Positions 53,137-61,985 of a stretch of DNA of 64,000 nt are shown here, piece by piece. The translations under genes were made by a program, and so were the position numbers. The notes below the pieces were generated by a model. The model was not told where the DNA came from and searched no databases. It was given only the letters and a program-made list of their open reading frames with translations. Position 1 is the stretch's first letter. The number at the start of each line of letters is the position of its first letter. The DNA comes from Paracoccaceae bacterium (lineage in GTDB: Bacteria; Pseudomonadota; Alphaproteobacteria; Rhodobacterales; Rhodobacteraceae). The stretch is from the NCBI GenBank assembly GCA_004153385.1, contig SDAL01000005.1:62001-126000 (forward strand), in the 5' to 3' direction.

Positions 53137-53404
53137 TCATTTGCACACCGCGCCTTTTGCCAATCTCCCCGATCGTCTTTGTTCACAGCGGTGCTATGCG
53201 CGTGGCGGGGGCGTGTGCGCAAGGTTGGTTCGCCTGACATGCGCCGGTTTCGGCCCAGCAGCGATGTCGCTCCGCGTGCGCCGGATATTTGAAACCGGCA
53301 GATCTCTCCGGCATTTCTTTATACGTTCTACGTTTGCACAAGAGACGGGTCGCCCGTTCGTGAAAGACGTGTCGCCTTGGCCCTTCGCAGTGTAGGGAAA
53401 ACGG

Positions 53405-53873
53405 ATGCCATTCCAGATCATAGCGTTGCCAGCGGAGCCATTCGAGGAGCATGTTCCATGCTGGGCGAGGCTAAGCGCAAGGCGCGCAACATATGCCGGA
53501 TGCAAGTTACGAGCCCTCCCGGGACGCCGTGTCGCGTCAGTCTGGTGGATGCGGGGGGGATACGGTTTTGCTGTTGAACGACCACCATCAAAGCGCGCCG
53601 ACACCTTAACGCTCCAGTCACGCGATCTTCGTGCAACAAGGGGTATCACAAGCCAAACCGGCTGTGGGCCAAGTGCCAGCGGCCTTGCGCTCGCGGTTGG
53701 TCTCGATCCGGCCGTTTGATCATGACGATATGCGGCAAGACCCGGATGTGGTCGATGGTGCAGACCTTGCCGACGCTTTGATTGATATCTTCAAGACCCG
53801 GGATGATATCTCCTACGGGCATCTACACTATGCCAAGGCCGGATGTTTTGCGGCGCAAGCGCGGCGTGCATAA
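53405..53873 (+). pseudogene. decayed DUF1203 protein gene (two frameshifts and one nonsense codon)
   Basis: Coding similarity to the DUF1203 family as I recall it runs through all three frames. It starts MPFQIIALPAEPFEEH at the ATG at 53405, continues in another frame as KARNICRM, then TPCRVSLVDAG, changes frame at a seven-G run (53553-53559) to GDTVLLLNDHHQSAPTP, meets a TAA at 53607-53609 where Tyr is expected, and resumes SSHAIFVQQG, RSRLVSIRPFDHDDM, DVVDGADLADALIDIF and LHYAKAGCFAAQARRA to a proper stop. With two frameshifts and one nonsense codon the gene is inactive. DUF1203 proteins are small cytoplasmic proteins of unknown function. Confidence 0.8.
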
Positions 53874-54348
53874 GGCGCGCTTGTGCGATGTGCAGGGCCA
53901 TGGGGGTATCGGGTCGGGCGCCGGAAACGCCATGCTGGAGTGCGCAACCCTGCGTCGCAACGGAAGGAAGTTCGACGGCACGCAGGTCATTGCACGATCA
54001 TGGATCGCGGCATCGGTTCAACTCTATGCACGCGCGCCTTGGTCTGGACTGTCATATGCGGCCAGCCCACGGGATCACCGGGGCTTTCCGTGCCGTCCGG
54101 CGAAGCGTGAGATCATGTCATGGGATAAAGTTTTCAAAAAAATCCGGATTTTTCACCGTTTGCATAAGGGGAGGGCGTTGTATCCGTCTGCACGGCCCCG
54201 CGATTGCAGTGTCCGGTGTCACGGCTATGTCGGAATAATGTGGATAACCTCGGAACTTGGCGCATCGGATGCCTGCACTGCTATCGCTTTGATCGGTCAT
54301 CTTGGTCACAATCACTGTAATAGATCATGATTACAGAAAGCTACTCAT
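53874..54348. other. gene-free spacer, decayed region
   Basis: No recognisable gene. It follows the DUF1203 remnant and precedes a small orphan gene. Base composition becomes less GC-rich after 54115 (for example 54120-54165). Some of it may be residual coding sequence, but no family is recognisable. Confidence 0.45.
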
Positions 54349-54876
54349 ATGCCCAAGTTCCAGATGAGCCAGTCAGCACACGGTTATGTCGCGCTGCAGG
54401 TACTGTTTGAGGAAAACGAGATGTCGATCTTCCATTCCGTGACGTGGTGCCCCAACGCACAGGCATGGACGGCCCAGTGGCGGTCCCGCAAGAGCATCGC
54501 GGACTGGCTTCAGAAGGCTGATGCCCGAGGGAAACAGAGTGACGATTGTGACCGCGAATACCTTCAGAACTGCCTTGTCAGCCCGCATGTGGTTTCTGAA
54601 GACGGGCAGGAGGTTGTCGAAGAGATCGAGCGTATCACAGGTTCGCCGTCCCATCAGATCGAGTGGCTTGTCGATGATCTGTCCAACTGGAAAACTGCCG
54701 TTGATGACATGTGTTGCGACAGCGCCTTTGAATGTTTGCCCGCGAAGGTGCAGCGGCTGATGAATGCGGAACTGAAATGCGCCTTGGAACGGACCGTGGC
54801 GATGATCGATAGTGAGGTGGATCTGGAGTTCGGAGGTACACTAGGTGCGCCGGTGACGCAGCCTCGGTTGAACTGA
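54349..54876 (+). CDS. hypothetical protein, 175 residues
   Basis: An uninterrupted frame with natural amino-acid composition: acidic, Trp and Cys-containing (SIFHSVTWCPNAQAWTAQW, NCLVSPHVVSEDGQEVVEEI, DDMCCDSAFECLPAKV). No signal peptide, membrane segment or known motif is visible. Upstream TTACAGAAAGC gives a weak ribosome site. Base composition is lower in GC than neighbours, and it lies between a pseudogene and an IS remnant, so it may be foreign. I do not recognise a family. Confidence 0.5.
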   Translation: MPKFQMSQSAHGYVALQVLFEENEMSIFHSVTWCPNAQAWTAQWRSRKSIADWLQKADARGKQSDDCDREYLQNCLVSPHVVSEDGQEVVEEIERITGSPSHQIEWLVDDLSNWKTAVDDMCCDSAFECLPAKVQRLMNAELKCALERTVAMIDSEVDLEFGGTLGAPVTQPRLN

Positions 54877-55064
54877 CCGTACTCATGACCTTGGAGCCGC
54901 CTGCCTGAGTATCGTACCCGTCTTTCGTACTCCGCTCGCATCGCCAGGTACGATGCCGAGACTTGTATGAACACGGCGGTGCAGGGCATGGGCGCAAGAA
55001 GCCCCAGTGTTCTTGTTGAGATGGTGGCCGGTCCGGGCGTTTCGGGGCATGAGTGCGTTACGGT

Positions 55065-55731
55065 TGCCATGGCCAGAAAGCGCATGTTCACCTGACGCTC
55101 TTTGCCACGGCCAACCCGGTCCACCGCCGACTTCATGTTGTCGTAAATTCTACGCTCCGGAATGCCGCCAAAGACGCCGAAGCCGTGCCAGTGGGCATCG
55201 AACAGCATCTCGTGGGTCTGCAGCAAATAGGCTCGGACGAAGAAGGCGCGGCTGTGAGACAGCTTGATATGCGCAACCTGCAGCTTCGTGCGCTCTCCGC
55301 CAAGCACCGCATAGTCTTCGTTCCAGCCGAACTGAAAGGCCTCACCGGGCCGGAACGACAAAGGGACGAAGATGCCGCGCCCGGTGGTCTTCTGTTCGCG
55401 CTGGCGTTCTGCCCGCCATTTTCGGGCGAAGGACGCAACCCGGTTGTAGGACCCCGTGTAGCCGAGCGCCACGAGGTCGCCATGCAACGGCTTCAGGGTT
55501 CGGCGCTGCTTGCGTGGCTTTGCCGCCTCCGTCTTCAGCCACGCAGCAAGCTTTTCAGCGTAGGGACTAAGCTTTCTCGACCGAGCCGGAACGTGGAACT
55601 TCGGCTCGATCGTCCCTGCTCTCAGATATTTCTTGATGGTGTTCCGCGACAGGCCGGTTCGGCGTGCGATCTCTCGGATCGGCGGCTTTTTTCCGCAAGG
55701 CCATGCGGCGGATGACGTTCAAAAGTCCCAT
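55065..55731 (-). mobile_element. istA: IS21-family istA transposase remnant
   Basis: On the minus strand the sequence encodes the N-terminal part of IstA. MGLLNVIRRMALR at 55731 downward is followed by a frameshift at an A-rich run near 55690. The helix-turn-helix region then continues (NTIKKYL-like, HVPARSRKLSPYAEKL), with LHGDLVALGYTGSYNRVASFARKWR, the integrase-like FRPGEAFQFGWNEDYAVLGGERTK, LQVAHIKLSHSRAFFVRAYLLQTHEMLFDAHWHGF and YDNMKSAVDRVGRGKERQVNMRFLAM, after which similarity stops abruptly at about 55065. The catalytic C-terminal part and istB are missing, so it is dead. Sequence at about 55791-55920 (GGTGGTCCAGATGCACGGCG) could be a leftover terminal-repeat end. Confidence 0.85.
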
Positions 55732-55938
55732 GTGGATCACTCCGGAATCCACCGCTGCAAGCTGCGTTGCGGGGAGGGTCACATGGGGCAATTCTCAATG
55801 GAAATTACGCGCTCTCCCGGGTCCGTTCTGGGTGGACATCAACACGCGGTGGTCCAGATGCACGGCGATTATGTCCTCAGGTGTGATCGGGACAATTCGG
55901 CGTGGCAGCACCAGTAGTCACATTCGGATTGACCGAAA

Positions 55939-55956
55939 TGATATGTTATACTATCA
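55939..55956. promoter_or_regulatory. TGATA-N8-TATCA palindrome in front of ATPase gene
   Basis: TGATA and TATCA arms surround TGTTATAC; the 18-bp dyad lies 30 bases before the first transporter gene in AT-rich DNA and overlaps a possible -10 box (TATACT). It could be an operator; no regulator gene is next to this operon. Confidence 0.3.
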
Positions 55957-55985
55957 CGCACATCAAATTACCGAGGTGAGATGCG

Positions 55986-56783
55986 ATGGCTGTGATGCCG
56001 GCCCTTCATATCGAGACGCTTGACGTCTTCATTGGCGCGCAGCCAATCCTTTCCGGGGTCGATCTGAGTATCGCAGCCGGAGAGCGTGTTGCGCTGCTGG
56101 GCGAGTCGGGGTCCGGCAAGTCGATGACCGCACGCGCCACTTTGGGATTGCTGCCGCCGCAAGCGCGCCTGTCCGGGCGCATTACGGTCAGCGGATGCGA
56201 TGTCACTCAAGCCGTGGCGCTTGCGCGTCCGGCCAATGCGCGTCCTGCCATGGTGACACAAGATACTCTGGCCGCGCTCAATCCGCTCGCCTCCATCGGC
56301 TATCAGCTAGAGCGACCGTTATTGCGCCGAGGGCGCAATCGGTCCGAGGCACGGGCCGAAGCGTTGGCAATCCTCGCCGACGTTGGCTTGCCCGAGCCTC
56401 GCCAGATTGCCGCGCGCTGCTCGCCGGAGCTGTCGGGCGGGCAACGTCAACGGGTCTGCATCGCCATTGCTCTGGCCTGCGCCGCAAAGGTGATCATCGC
56501 GGATGAGCCGACCTCGGCTTTGGACGTGGTTACGCAGGCGCAAGTTCTCAAACTGCTGGACAGGGTAACCTCTGTGCCGGGGGGACCGGGGCTGCTGTTC
56601 ATCACCCATGACCTGCATGCCGCCGCGCATCTGTGCGACCGCACGCTGGTGATCGAGACGGGCCACATCGTTGAAGCGGGGTCCATGCAGCAGGTTCTGA
56701 CCGAACCGCGCCACACTTACACACGGCGCCTCATCGCCTCAGCCGCAAGCTGTGGCATCGCCTGTGAAAGGCTCTATGCATGA
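55986..56783 (+). CDS. peptide/nickel/opine-type ABC transporter ATPase (DppD/NikD-like)
   Basis: 265 residues with GAGGTGAG before the ATG. Walker [21 protein letters not shown]-loop MVTQDTLAALNPLASIG, signature LSGGQRQRVCIAIALA, Walker [22 protein letters not shown]-loop FITHDLHAAAHLCDR, and C-terminal HTYTRRLIASA. First gene of ATPase-ATPase-SBP-fused permease. The two ATPases overlap by four bases (ATGA). The operon begins right after an IS21 remnant, suggesting acquisition or rearrangement. Confidence 0.9.
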   Translation: MAVMPALHIETLDVFIGAQPILSGVDLSIAAGERVALLGESGSGKSMTARATLGLLPPQARLSGRITVSGCDVTQAVALARPANARPAMVTQDTLAALNPLASIGYQLERPLLRRGRNRSEARAEALAILADVGLPEPRQIAARCSPELSGGQRQRVCIAIALACAAKVIIADEPTSALDVVTQAQVLKLLDRVTSVPGGPGLLFITHDLHAAAHLCDRTLVIETGHIVEAGSMQQVLTEPRHTYTRRLIASAASCGIACERLYA

Positions 56784-57565
56784 CATTCCTCTCTGCGCGC
56801 GACCTGACTGTGTCCTACCCTGGGCCGCGTCGGTTTCTGAGCCGGGGGCCGCTGTCGCAGGTTCTGAAGGGCGTTTCGCTGTCTCTTGCCCGCGGCGAAC
56901 GGGTCGGCCTTGTCGGCGTCTCGGGGTCAGGCAAATCCACCTTGCTGCGCTGCCTTTTGGCTTTGGAGCAGGTGCAAGGCGGCCAGATCCTCTGCGAGGG
57001 GCGCCCGGTTGAGCCGGGCAGCGTTTCGGCGCTGCGCTGGTACCGGCGGTTGGTGCAATACGTGCCGCAGGACCCCATTGCCTCGCTCGAGCCGCGGATG
57101 ACCGTGGCGCAGCTTGTGACGGAGCCGTTATTGCGGCTGCGCGTCGACTGCACCCCTGCGCGCCGGGCCGAAGAGGCGCTGGACAGTGTCGGCCTTGATC
57201 ACCGTTTCCTGATGCGCCGTCCTGACGAGCTGTCCGGCGGTCAGGCGCAGCGGGTGGCCATTGCTCGCGCTATTGCAACTCGCCCGGCGTTCCTGCTGAC
57301 CGATGAGCCGGTGAGCGGGCTCGACATGACCGTCCGCGCCCAGGTGGTGCAGGTGCTGCGTGACCTGTCGGAAGCGCATGGCACCGGTATCGTCATGGTC
57401 TCACACGACATTTCCGTGGTGGCGGCGCTGTGCCACCGCGCGCTGGTGATGGAGGCGGGGCGCATTGTCGAAGATCGCCCCATGGCCGATCTGCTGCGCG
57501 ATCCGCAGCACCCGCACACCCGCGACCTTCTGAATGCCGCTCCGCCCATGACCGCCGCGGCCTGA
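56780..57565 (+). CDS. peptide/nickel/opine-type ABC transporter ATPase (DppF/NikE-like)
   Basis: 261 residues. Walker A GVSGSGKSTLLRCLLALE, Q-loop YVPQDPIASLEPRMTVAQLV, signature LSGGQAQRVAIARAIATRP, Walker B FLLTDEPVSGLDMTVRAQVV, H-loop VSHDISVVAALCHR, and HPHTRDLLNAAPP at the end. A short insertion after strand one (PGPRRFLSRGPLSQVLKG) is usual for NikE/DppF-type ATPases. It is translationally coupled to the previous ATPase. Confidence 0.9.
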   Translation: MTFLSARDLTVSYPGPRRFLSRGPLSQVLKGVSLSLARGERVGLVGVSGSGKSTLLRCLLALEQVQGGQILCEGRPVEPGSVSALRWYRRLVQYVPQDPIASLEPRMTVAQLVTEPLLRLRVDCTPARRAEEALDSVGLDHRFLMRRPDELSGGQAQRVAIARAIATRPAFLLTDEPVSGLDMTVRAQVVQVLRDLSEAHGTGIVMVSHDISVVAALCHRALVMEAGRIVEDRPMADLLRDPQHPHTRDLLNAAPPMTAAA

Positions 57566-57586
57566 ACTCTCGACAAGGACCATATC

Positions 57587-59041
57587 ATGAAAACCTTCAT
57601 CACCGCTGCCCTTGCCGGGCTGACGCTCGCCGGTGCCGCCCATGCCGAAGATCCGCGCATCCATATCGCGATGCTGCAACCTCCGCGCTCGGGGCTGAAC
57701 CCGCTGACCGACGACGCCTTCAAACTGTCGCGCTGGTCCACCGCCGAAACGCTGATCCGCCTTGACGAAGCAGGGACGCCGCAGCCCTTCCTTGCTACCG
57801 TCTGGGAACGGCTGGACGATCAGACCTGGCGTTTCGCGATCCGCGAAGGCGTCAAGTTCCATGACGGAACCGACCTGACCGCCGAGCGCGTCGCGGCCTC
57901 GCTGAATGCGGCCAACACGGCAGTGCCGCGCCCGCGTATCCTCGACGGTGTGGAGATGTCGATCGAGGTGGACGGCAATGCGGTCATCGTGCGCACTGCC
58001 GACAATGATCCGCTAGTGCCGAACCGCCTGTCGAGCCCGCAGATGGCGATCCTGGCCGAGCGTGCCTATGGCGCGAACGGCGTGGTGGTGCCCACCGGCG
58101 CAGGCACCGGACCGTTCGAGCTGACCGAGATCAACGGCGTGACTTCGGCGCATCTCGACCGTTTCGACGATTACTGGGGTGAGCGCGCGAAGCTGGCGGG
58201 GATCGACGCGGATTACGTTGGTGACGGCACCGCGCGCGGCGCGGCCCTGCGCACCGGCACCGCGCAGGTGGTCGAGGCCGTTCCGGTGAGCCAGGCGGCC
58301 TTGGTCGACCCGGACCTGATCCACGAGGTGCCGATGCCGCGCACCAACACGCTTTACGTCAACACCGAGACCGGCCCGCTGACCGATCCGGCGCTGCGTT
58401 CCGCCGTGCGCGAGGCCATCGACCGGGGCGCCATCGTGCGCACCGTCTACGAGGGCCGCGCCGACGAGGCGAAGGGCCTGCTTGGGCCGGCGCTGCCTTG
58501 GGCCGATGGCCTGCGGGCGCAGATCGACTTCCCCGAAGCCGCCGATCCGGCGGGCACGAAGATCACGCTTGGCACCTTCACCGACCGGGCCGAATTGCCC
58601 GAGGTTGCCGTGCTGGTGGCGCAGGCGCTGACGCAGGCGGGCTTCGAGGTGGAGCAGGACGTGCGGGAATATGCGCATATCGAGGCGGACATGCTGGCCG
58701 GCGCCTTCGACGTCTTCATCCTGTCGCGGGCAACCGTGCTCGATAGCGGCGATCCGGTGTCCTACATGGTCAGCGATTTCTCCTGCAAAGGCTCGTTCAA
58801 CATCAGCCAGCTGTGCGACGCGGGCGTGGAGGCCGCACTGGAGAAGGCCGCGATGACTGAGCCGGGCGCCGCGCGCCAACAGGCGATCATCGAGGCAGAG
58901 GCCGCGATCCTGGTCACCGGGGCCGCCGTGCCGATGCTGCACGAACGGGTGATTCAGGGCGAGGCCGCGGGCGCGTCGGGCGTGGTGCGTGATCCGCGTG
59001 AGCGAGTGCTGATTACCGAGCACACGACCCTCTCCGAATAA
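57587..59041 (+). CDS. periplasmic solute-binding protein family 5 (peptide/nickel/opine class)
   Basis: 484 residues, signal peptide to about residue 20 (AGLTLAGAAHA-EDPRIHIAM). Family 5 features: SGLNPLTDDAFKLSRWSTAETLIRLDEAGTPQPFLATVWERLDD, WRFAIREGVKFHDGTDLTAERVAASLNAA, GTGPFELTEINGV and VREAIDRGAIVRTVYEGRADEAKGLLGP. It is shorter than typical oligopeptide-binding proteins and nearer to nickel/opine-binding ones in size. Contains Cys residues in DFSCKGSFNISQLCDAG, a possible disulfide. Ligand uncertain. Confidence 0.88.
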   Translation: MKTFITAALAGLTLAGAAHAEDPRIHIAMLQPPRSGLNPLTDDAFKLSRWSTAETLIRLDEAGTPQPFLATVWERLDDQTWRFAIREGVKFHDGTDLTAERVAASLNAANTAVPRPRILDGVEMSIEVDGNAVIVRTADNDPLVPNRLSSPQMAILAERAYGANGVVVPTGAGTGPFELTEINGVTSAHLDRFDDYWGERAKLAGIDADYVGDGTARGAALRTGTAQVVEAVPVSQAALVDPDLIHEVPMPRTNTLYVNTETGPLTDPALRSAVREAIDRGAIVRTVYEGRADEAKGLLGPALPWADGLRAQIDFPEAADPAGTKITLGTFTDRAELPEVAVLVAQALTQAGFEVEQDVREYAHIEADMLAGAFDVFILSRATVLDSGDPVSYMVSDFSCKGSFNISQLCDAGVEAALEKAAMTEPGAARQQAIIEAEAAILVTGAAVPMLHERVIQGEAAGASGVVRDPRERVLITEHTTLSE

Positions 59042-59053
59042 GGCAGACCCCCG

Positions 59054-60772
59054 GTGCATCATCTTGACAGACTGATCCCCGCGCTGTCGCGTGGGGTGAC
59101 CCTTCTCGCCGTCATGCTGCTGGTTGGCCTGCTGCCGTGGATCTCGGGGCGCGATCCTGCGGCCAGTATTCTGCGCGCGCGCATGGGCGATCAGAACCCA
59201 ACCCCCGAGACGCTGGCGGCGATCCGTGAGCAGCTTGGCCTTGCTTCAGGCCCGTGGGAGCATCTGACGCAGTGGCTCGGCGGGCTGCTGCGCTGTGATC
59301 TCGGCACGTCTTGGATTTCCGGCACGCCGGTGCTGCCGGGTATAATTCAGGCCCTTGGTGTATCGCTGACGCTGATGGCGGCGGCCTTCGGCGTGGCGCT
59401 GCTGATCGCCGTTTTGCTCTGCTGGCCTACGATGCATCGCGGCCTCCGGGGGCGCGACACCCGGTCCTCCGGGGCGATGGCGGCGACGCTTACCGCCATG
59501 CCGGAGTTCATGCTCTCGGCGTTGTTTCTCGTAGTCTTCGCGATCTGGTTTGGCTGGTTCCCGCCCTATGGTTGGCAGGGGCCACAGCACATCGTCCTGC
59601 CCGCGCTGGCGCTCGGGCTGCCGGGCGGCGGATTGCTGGGGCGGCTGCTGACCAATGCCATCGCGGCAACCTTCCACGAACGCTGGATTGCCACATGGGC
59701 CGTTGCAGGTTTCACGCGCGGTGAAATCGCGCGCGCGGTGCTGCGCCGCAGCCTGCCGGCGCTGATGCCGCAGATCGGCATGATCATCGTCGCGATGACC
59801 GGTGGCGCCATTGCGGTGGAACAGGTGTTCTCGATCCCCGGCCTTGGCCGCGCGGTGCTGGGGGCCGCGTCGGCGCAGGATCTCCCCGCCTTGCAGGCGG
59901 GCATCCTGATCCTGCTGCTCAACGCGCTTATGATCGGCGTCGTGGCGAACCTGATCCGTCTGGCGCTGCTCGGGCGGGCGCTGCACATGGGGGCTCTGCC
60001 GGTACCGCAGGTTCATGCCGTCCACGCCAGCCGCAGGGCATGGCTGGTGCCGTGCACCGTTCTGCTGATCCTGCTGGTGCTTGTGGCGGCAGGGCTGCCA
60101 CGGGACCCTTTCACGTCGCAGTTCATAAGGCTGCAGGCGCCCGGGCTGGAGGCCCCTTTGGGCGCAGACGGGCTGGGCCGGGACGTCTTGGCCCGCGTGG
60201 CGCACGGAGCGGTTTCGACCATCGGAATGGCACTGATCGTGACCTTGGTCTCTCTGGTGATCGGCCTCGGGATGGGGCTGATGCCCCGCCTTGCCCTGGG
60301 GCCGACGGAGGTCACGAAGGCGACACCGCCGACCATCGCCGCTCTGATCGTAGTGGCGGCCATGGGGCCAAGCGCAACGGGCGCGATGATCGCCGTTTGC
60401 GCCGTCGCCTGGGCCCCGCTGGCCGCTCATACGGCTGCCCTTGTGTCAGAGGTCCGCGCGCAGCCGCATGTCTGGCTTGCACCTGTTCTGGGCGTGGGCC
60501 CGCTACGCCTCATCCCGCGCTCGATCCTTCCGGCGGTATTCTGGCCGGTACTGCGCCATGCGATGCTGCGCCTGCCCGGTAATGCGCTGGCGCTGGCAGC
60601 GCTTGGGTTTCTCGGGCTTGGTCCGCGCCCACCCTCGTCGGAATGGGGGCTGATCCTTGCGGACGCCTTGCCCTATGTGGAACGCGCCCCGCTTGCCGTG
60701 CTGACGCCCGTTGCTGCACTGGCACTGATGTCCGTGCTGGGGGTGTCTCTCGCCTCGTTGGCGCGCCGTTGA
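59054..60772 (+). CDS. fused DppB-DppC-type ABC permease (both membrane subunits in one protein)
   Basis: 572 residues with a GTG start 12 bases after the SBP stop. The first 320 residues are DppB-like: TLLAVMLLVGLLPWISG, REQLGLASGPWEHLTQWLGGLLRCDLGTSWISG, the coupling loop AGFTRGEIARAVLRRSLPALMPQ and EQVFSIPGLGRAVLGA. From about 335 a DppC-like half follows: VPCTVLLILLVLVAAGLPRDPF, LGADGLGRDVLARVAHGAVSTIG, the loop APVLGVGPLRLIPRSILPA, and ALAALGFLGLGPRPPSSEWGLIL. These are normally separate genes. The frame runs uninterrupted with a 25-residue linker, so the fusion looks genuine and not a sequencing artefact. Confidence 0.9.
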   Translation: MHHLDRLIPALSRGVTLLAVMLLVGLLPWISGRDPAASILRARMGDQNPTPETLAAIREQLGLASGPWEHLTQWLGGLLRCDLGTSWISGTPVLPGIIQALGVSLTLMAAAFGVALLIAVLLCWPTMHRGLRGRDTRSSGAMAATLTAMPEFMLSALFLVVFAIWFGWFPPYGWQGPQHIVLPALALGLPGGGLLGRLLTNAIAATFHERWIATWAVAGFTRGEIARAVLRRSLPALMPQIGMIIVAMTGGAIAVEQVFSIPGLGRAVLGAASAQDLPALQAGILILLLNALMIGVVANLIRLALLGRALHMGALPVPQVHAVHASRRAWLVPCTVLLILLVLVAAGLPRDPFTSQFIRLQAPGLEAPLGADGLGRDVLARVAHGAVSTIGMALIVTLVSLVIGLGMGLMPRLALGPTEVTKATPPTIAALIVVAAMGPSATGAMIAVCAVAWAPLAAHTAALVSEVRAQPHVWLAPVLGVGPLRLIPRSILPAVFWPVLRHAMLRLPGNALALAALGFLGLGPRPPSSEWGLILADALPYVERAPLAVLTPVAALALMSVLGVSLASLARR

Positions 60773-60901
60773 AACGGGCCCGGAGCGGTCGCGCAGAGAC
60801 GCGCGGCTGATCCGGGCGTGGGGTCGCAGATCTGATCTGGCGTGGGGATACACTTCTCTGTCGTGCTGAATATCGCGCGATTATCGACAGGATGCCTCGT
60901 A

Positions 60902-61144
60902 ATGAGCGAAACCAATCCCGCCCTTGGCATTCTGCTGCGCCTGCTGTCGGGGCTGCTGTTCGCCGCGATGGCGGTCACCGTCAAACGTCTGGGCGATACG
61001 GTCCCGCTTGGCGAAATCGTGTTCTTCCGCTCCGTGTTCGCGATGATTCTAGTGGTGATCTTCCTGTGGATGCGGCGGGAGTTCCCGGACGGGCTTCGTA
61101 AAGGGCGACCTTGGGAACATGTGCTGCGCTCGCTCTTGGGTGTG
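60902..61144 (+). pseudogene. truncated EamA/DMT-superfamily exporter
   Basis: About 81 residues with the N-terminal EamA pattern: LLRLLSGLLFAAMAVTVKRLGD, then PLGEIVFFRSVFAMILVVIFLWMRRE and LRSLLG. The family length is about 290 residues with ten membrane helices; here similarity ends at about 61140 and the frame continues into out-of-frame sequence of the next gene, with a stop at 61399. The 129-base gap from the fused permease gene suggests it was once part of the same operon. Non-functional as a transporter. Confidence 0.8.
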
Positions 61145-61928
61145 GGACCACTACGGTTTAACGCCAGACGAAGCCGCGCAGGGCGGGATGAACCCGCAGA
61201 TGTTCAACTCTTTCCTCGATGGCACCGAATCCGCGCTGGAAATGGCCGCGATCTCCAATGCCTCCGGCCTGCTTGCCCCGCGCGACGGCCTGCTGTTCCC
61301 GCCCGTCGGCACTCACGATTTGGCGGAAGTGCTCAAACCCAAGGCCCATGGTGGCGTGTTGGAAGAAGCGGGAATGGTCGAAGTCGTCTCCAGCCTTGAA
61401 CGCGACGGTCGTCACGTCTTCAACGACCTGCGCTGGGGGGGCTATGTGACGCTGGAGGCCAGTGATGAAAGCGGGCGGGGCGCGGACTATGTGCGCCGCT
61501 GCTTTAAGGAATACGGCGTGACCACCGATACGTCTGGCCGCTATGCGACGCTTTACCGTCCGTCGCATCTGATCGGGCTTGAACTGGGCGTGAGCGTCGC
61601 CAGCGCGGCCTTGCGCGGCGAGGCGACGGGTCGGACCAACGGGCTGGTATCGGACGTGGTCGCCATCGCCAAGAAACCGCTTACACCGGGTGAAATGCTG
61701 GACTGCGAAGGCGGTTTTACCGTCTGGGGACGCATCGCGCGCGCCGAGGATTCGCTGAACAACCACGGGCTGCCGATCGGTCTGGCACATGGCATGAAGA
61801 TCAAACGAGACGTCGCAGAAGGCGCCATGCTGACATGGAATGACGTCGAAGCCTCCGACAGTCAGGCTGTGACCATCCGCCGTGCCATGGAAGACATGTT
61901 CCGCGCGCGTCTGCACAAAGCCGCCTGA
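61140..61928 (+). pseudogene. 5'-truncated COG4091-type (homoserine dehydrogenase-like, SAF-domain) oxidoreductase
   Basis: About 262 residues of a C-terminal part: VWDHYGLTPDEAAQGGMNPQ, then MFNSFLDGTESALEMAAISNASGL, LRWGGYVTLEASDE, YATLYRPSHLIGLELGVSVASAAL, and a SAF-like end with VVAIAKKPLTPGEMLDCEGGFTVWGRI and GLPIGLAHGMKIKRDVAEGAMLTWNDVEA. This matches predicted oxidoreductases with a C-terminal SAF domain. The NAD-binding N-terminal half is replaced by an EamA fragment in another frame. A start at 61119 could still translate this part, but without the Rossmann domain it should not be a functional dehydrogenase. Associated by position with the acid-sugar genes that follow. Confidence 0.75.
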
Positions 61929-61985
61929 TCCATATCTAATCCCGGTGCCTGCGAGGGTACCGGACCACACCAAGGAAATCCGGTC

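Noticed and set aside
55924-55952. Sigma-70 promoter from TTGACC and TATACT in front of the opine-type operon
   Set aside because: The two boxes are only 12 bases apart, and no better -35 is visible at 16-18 bases.
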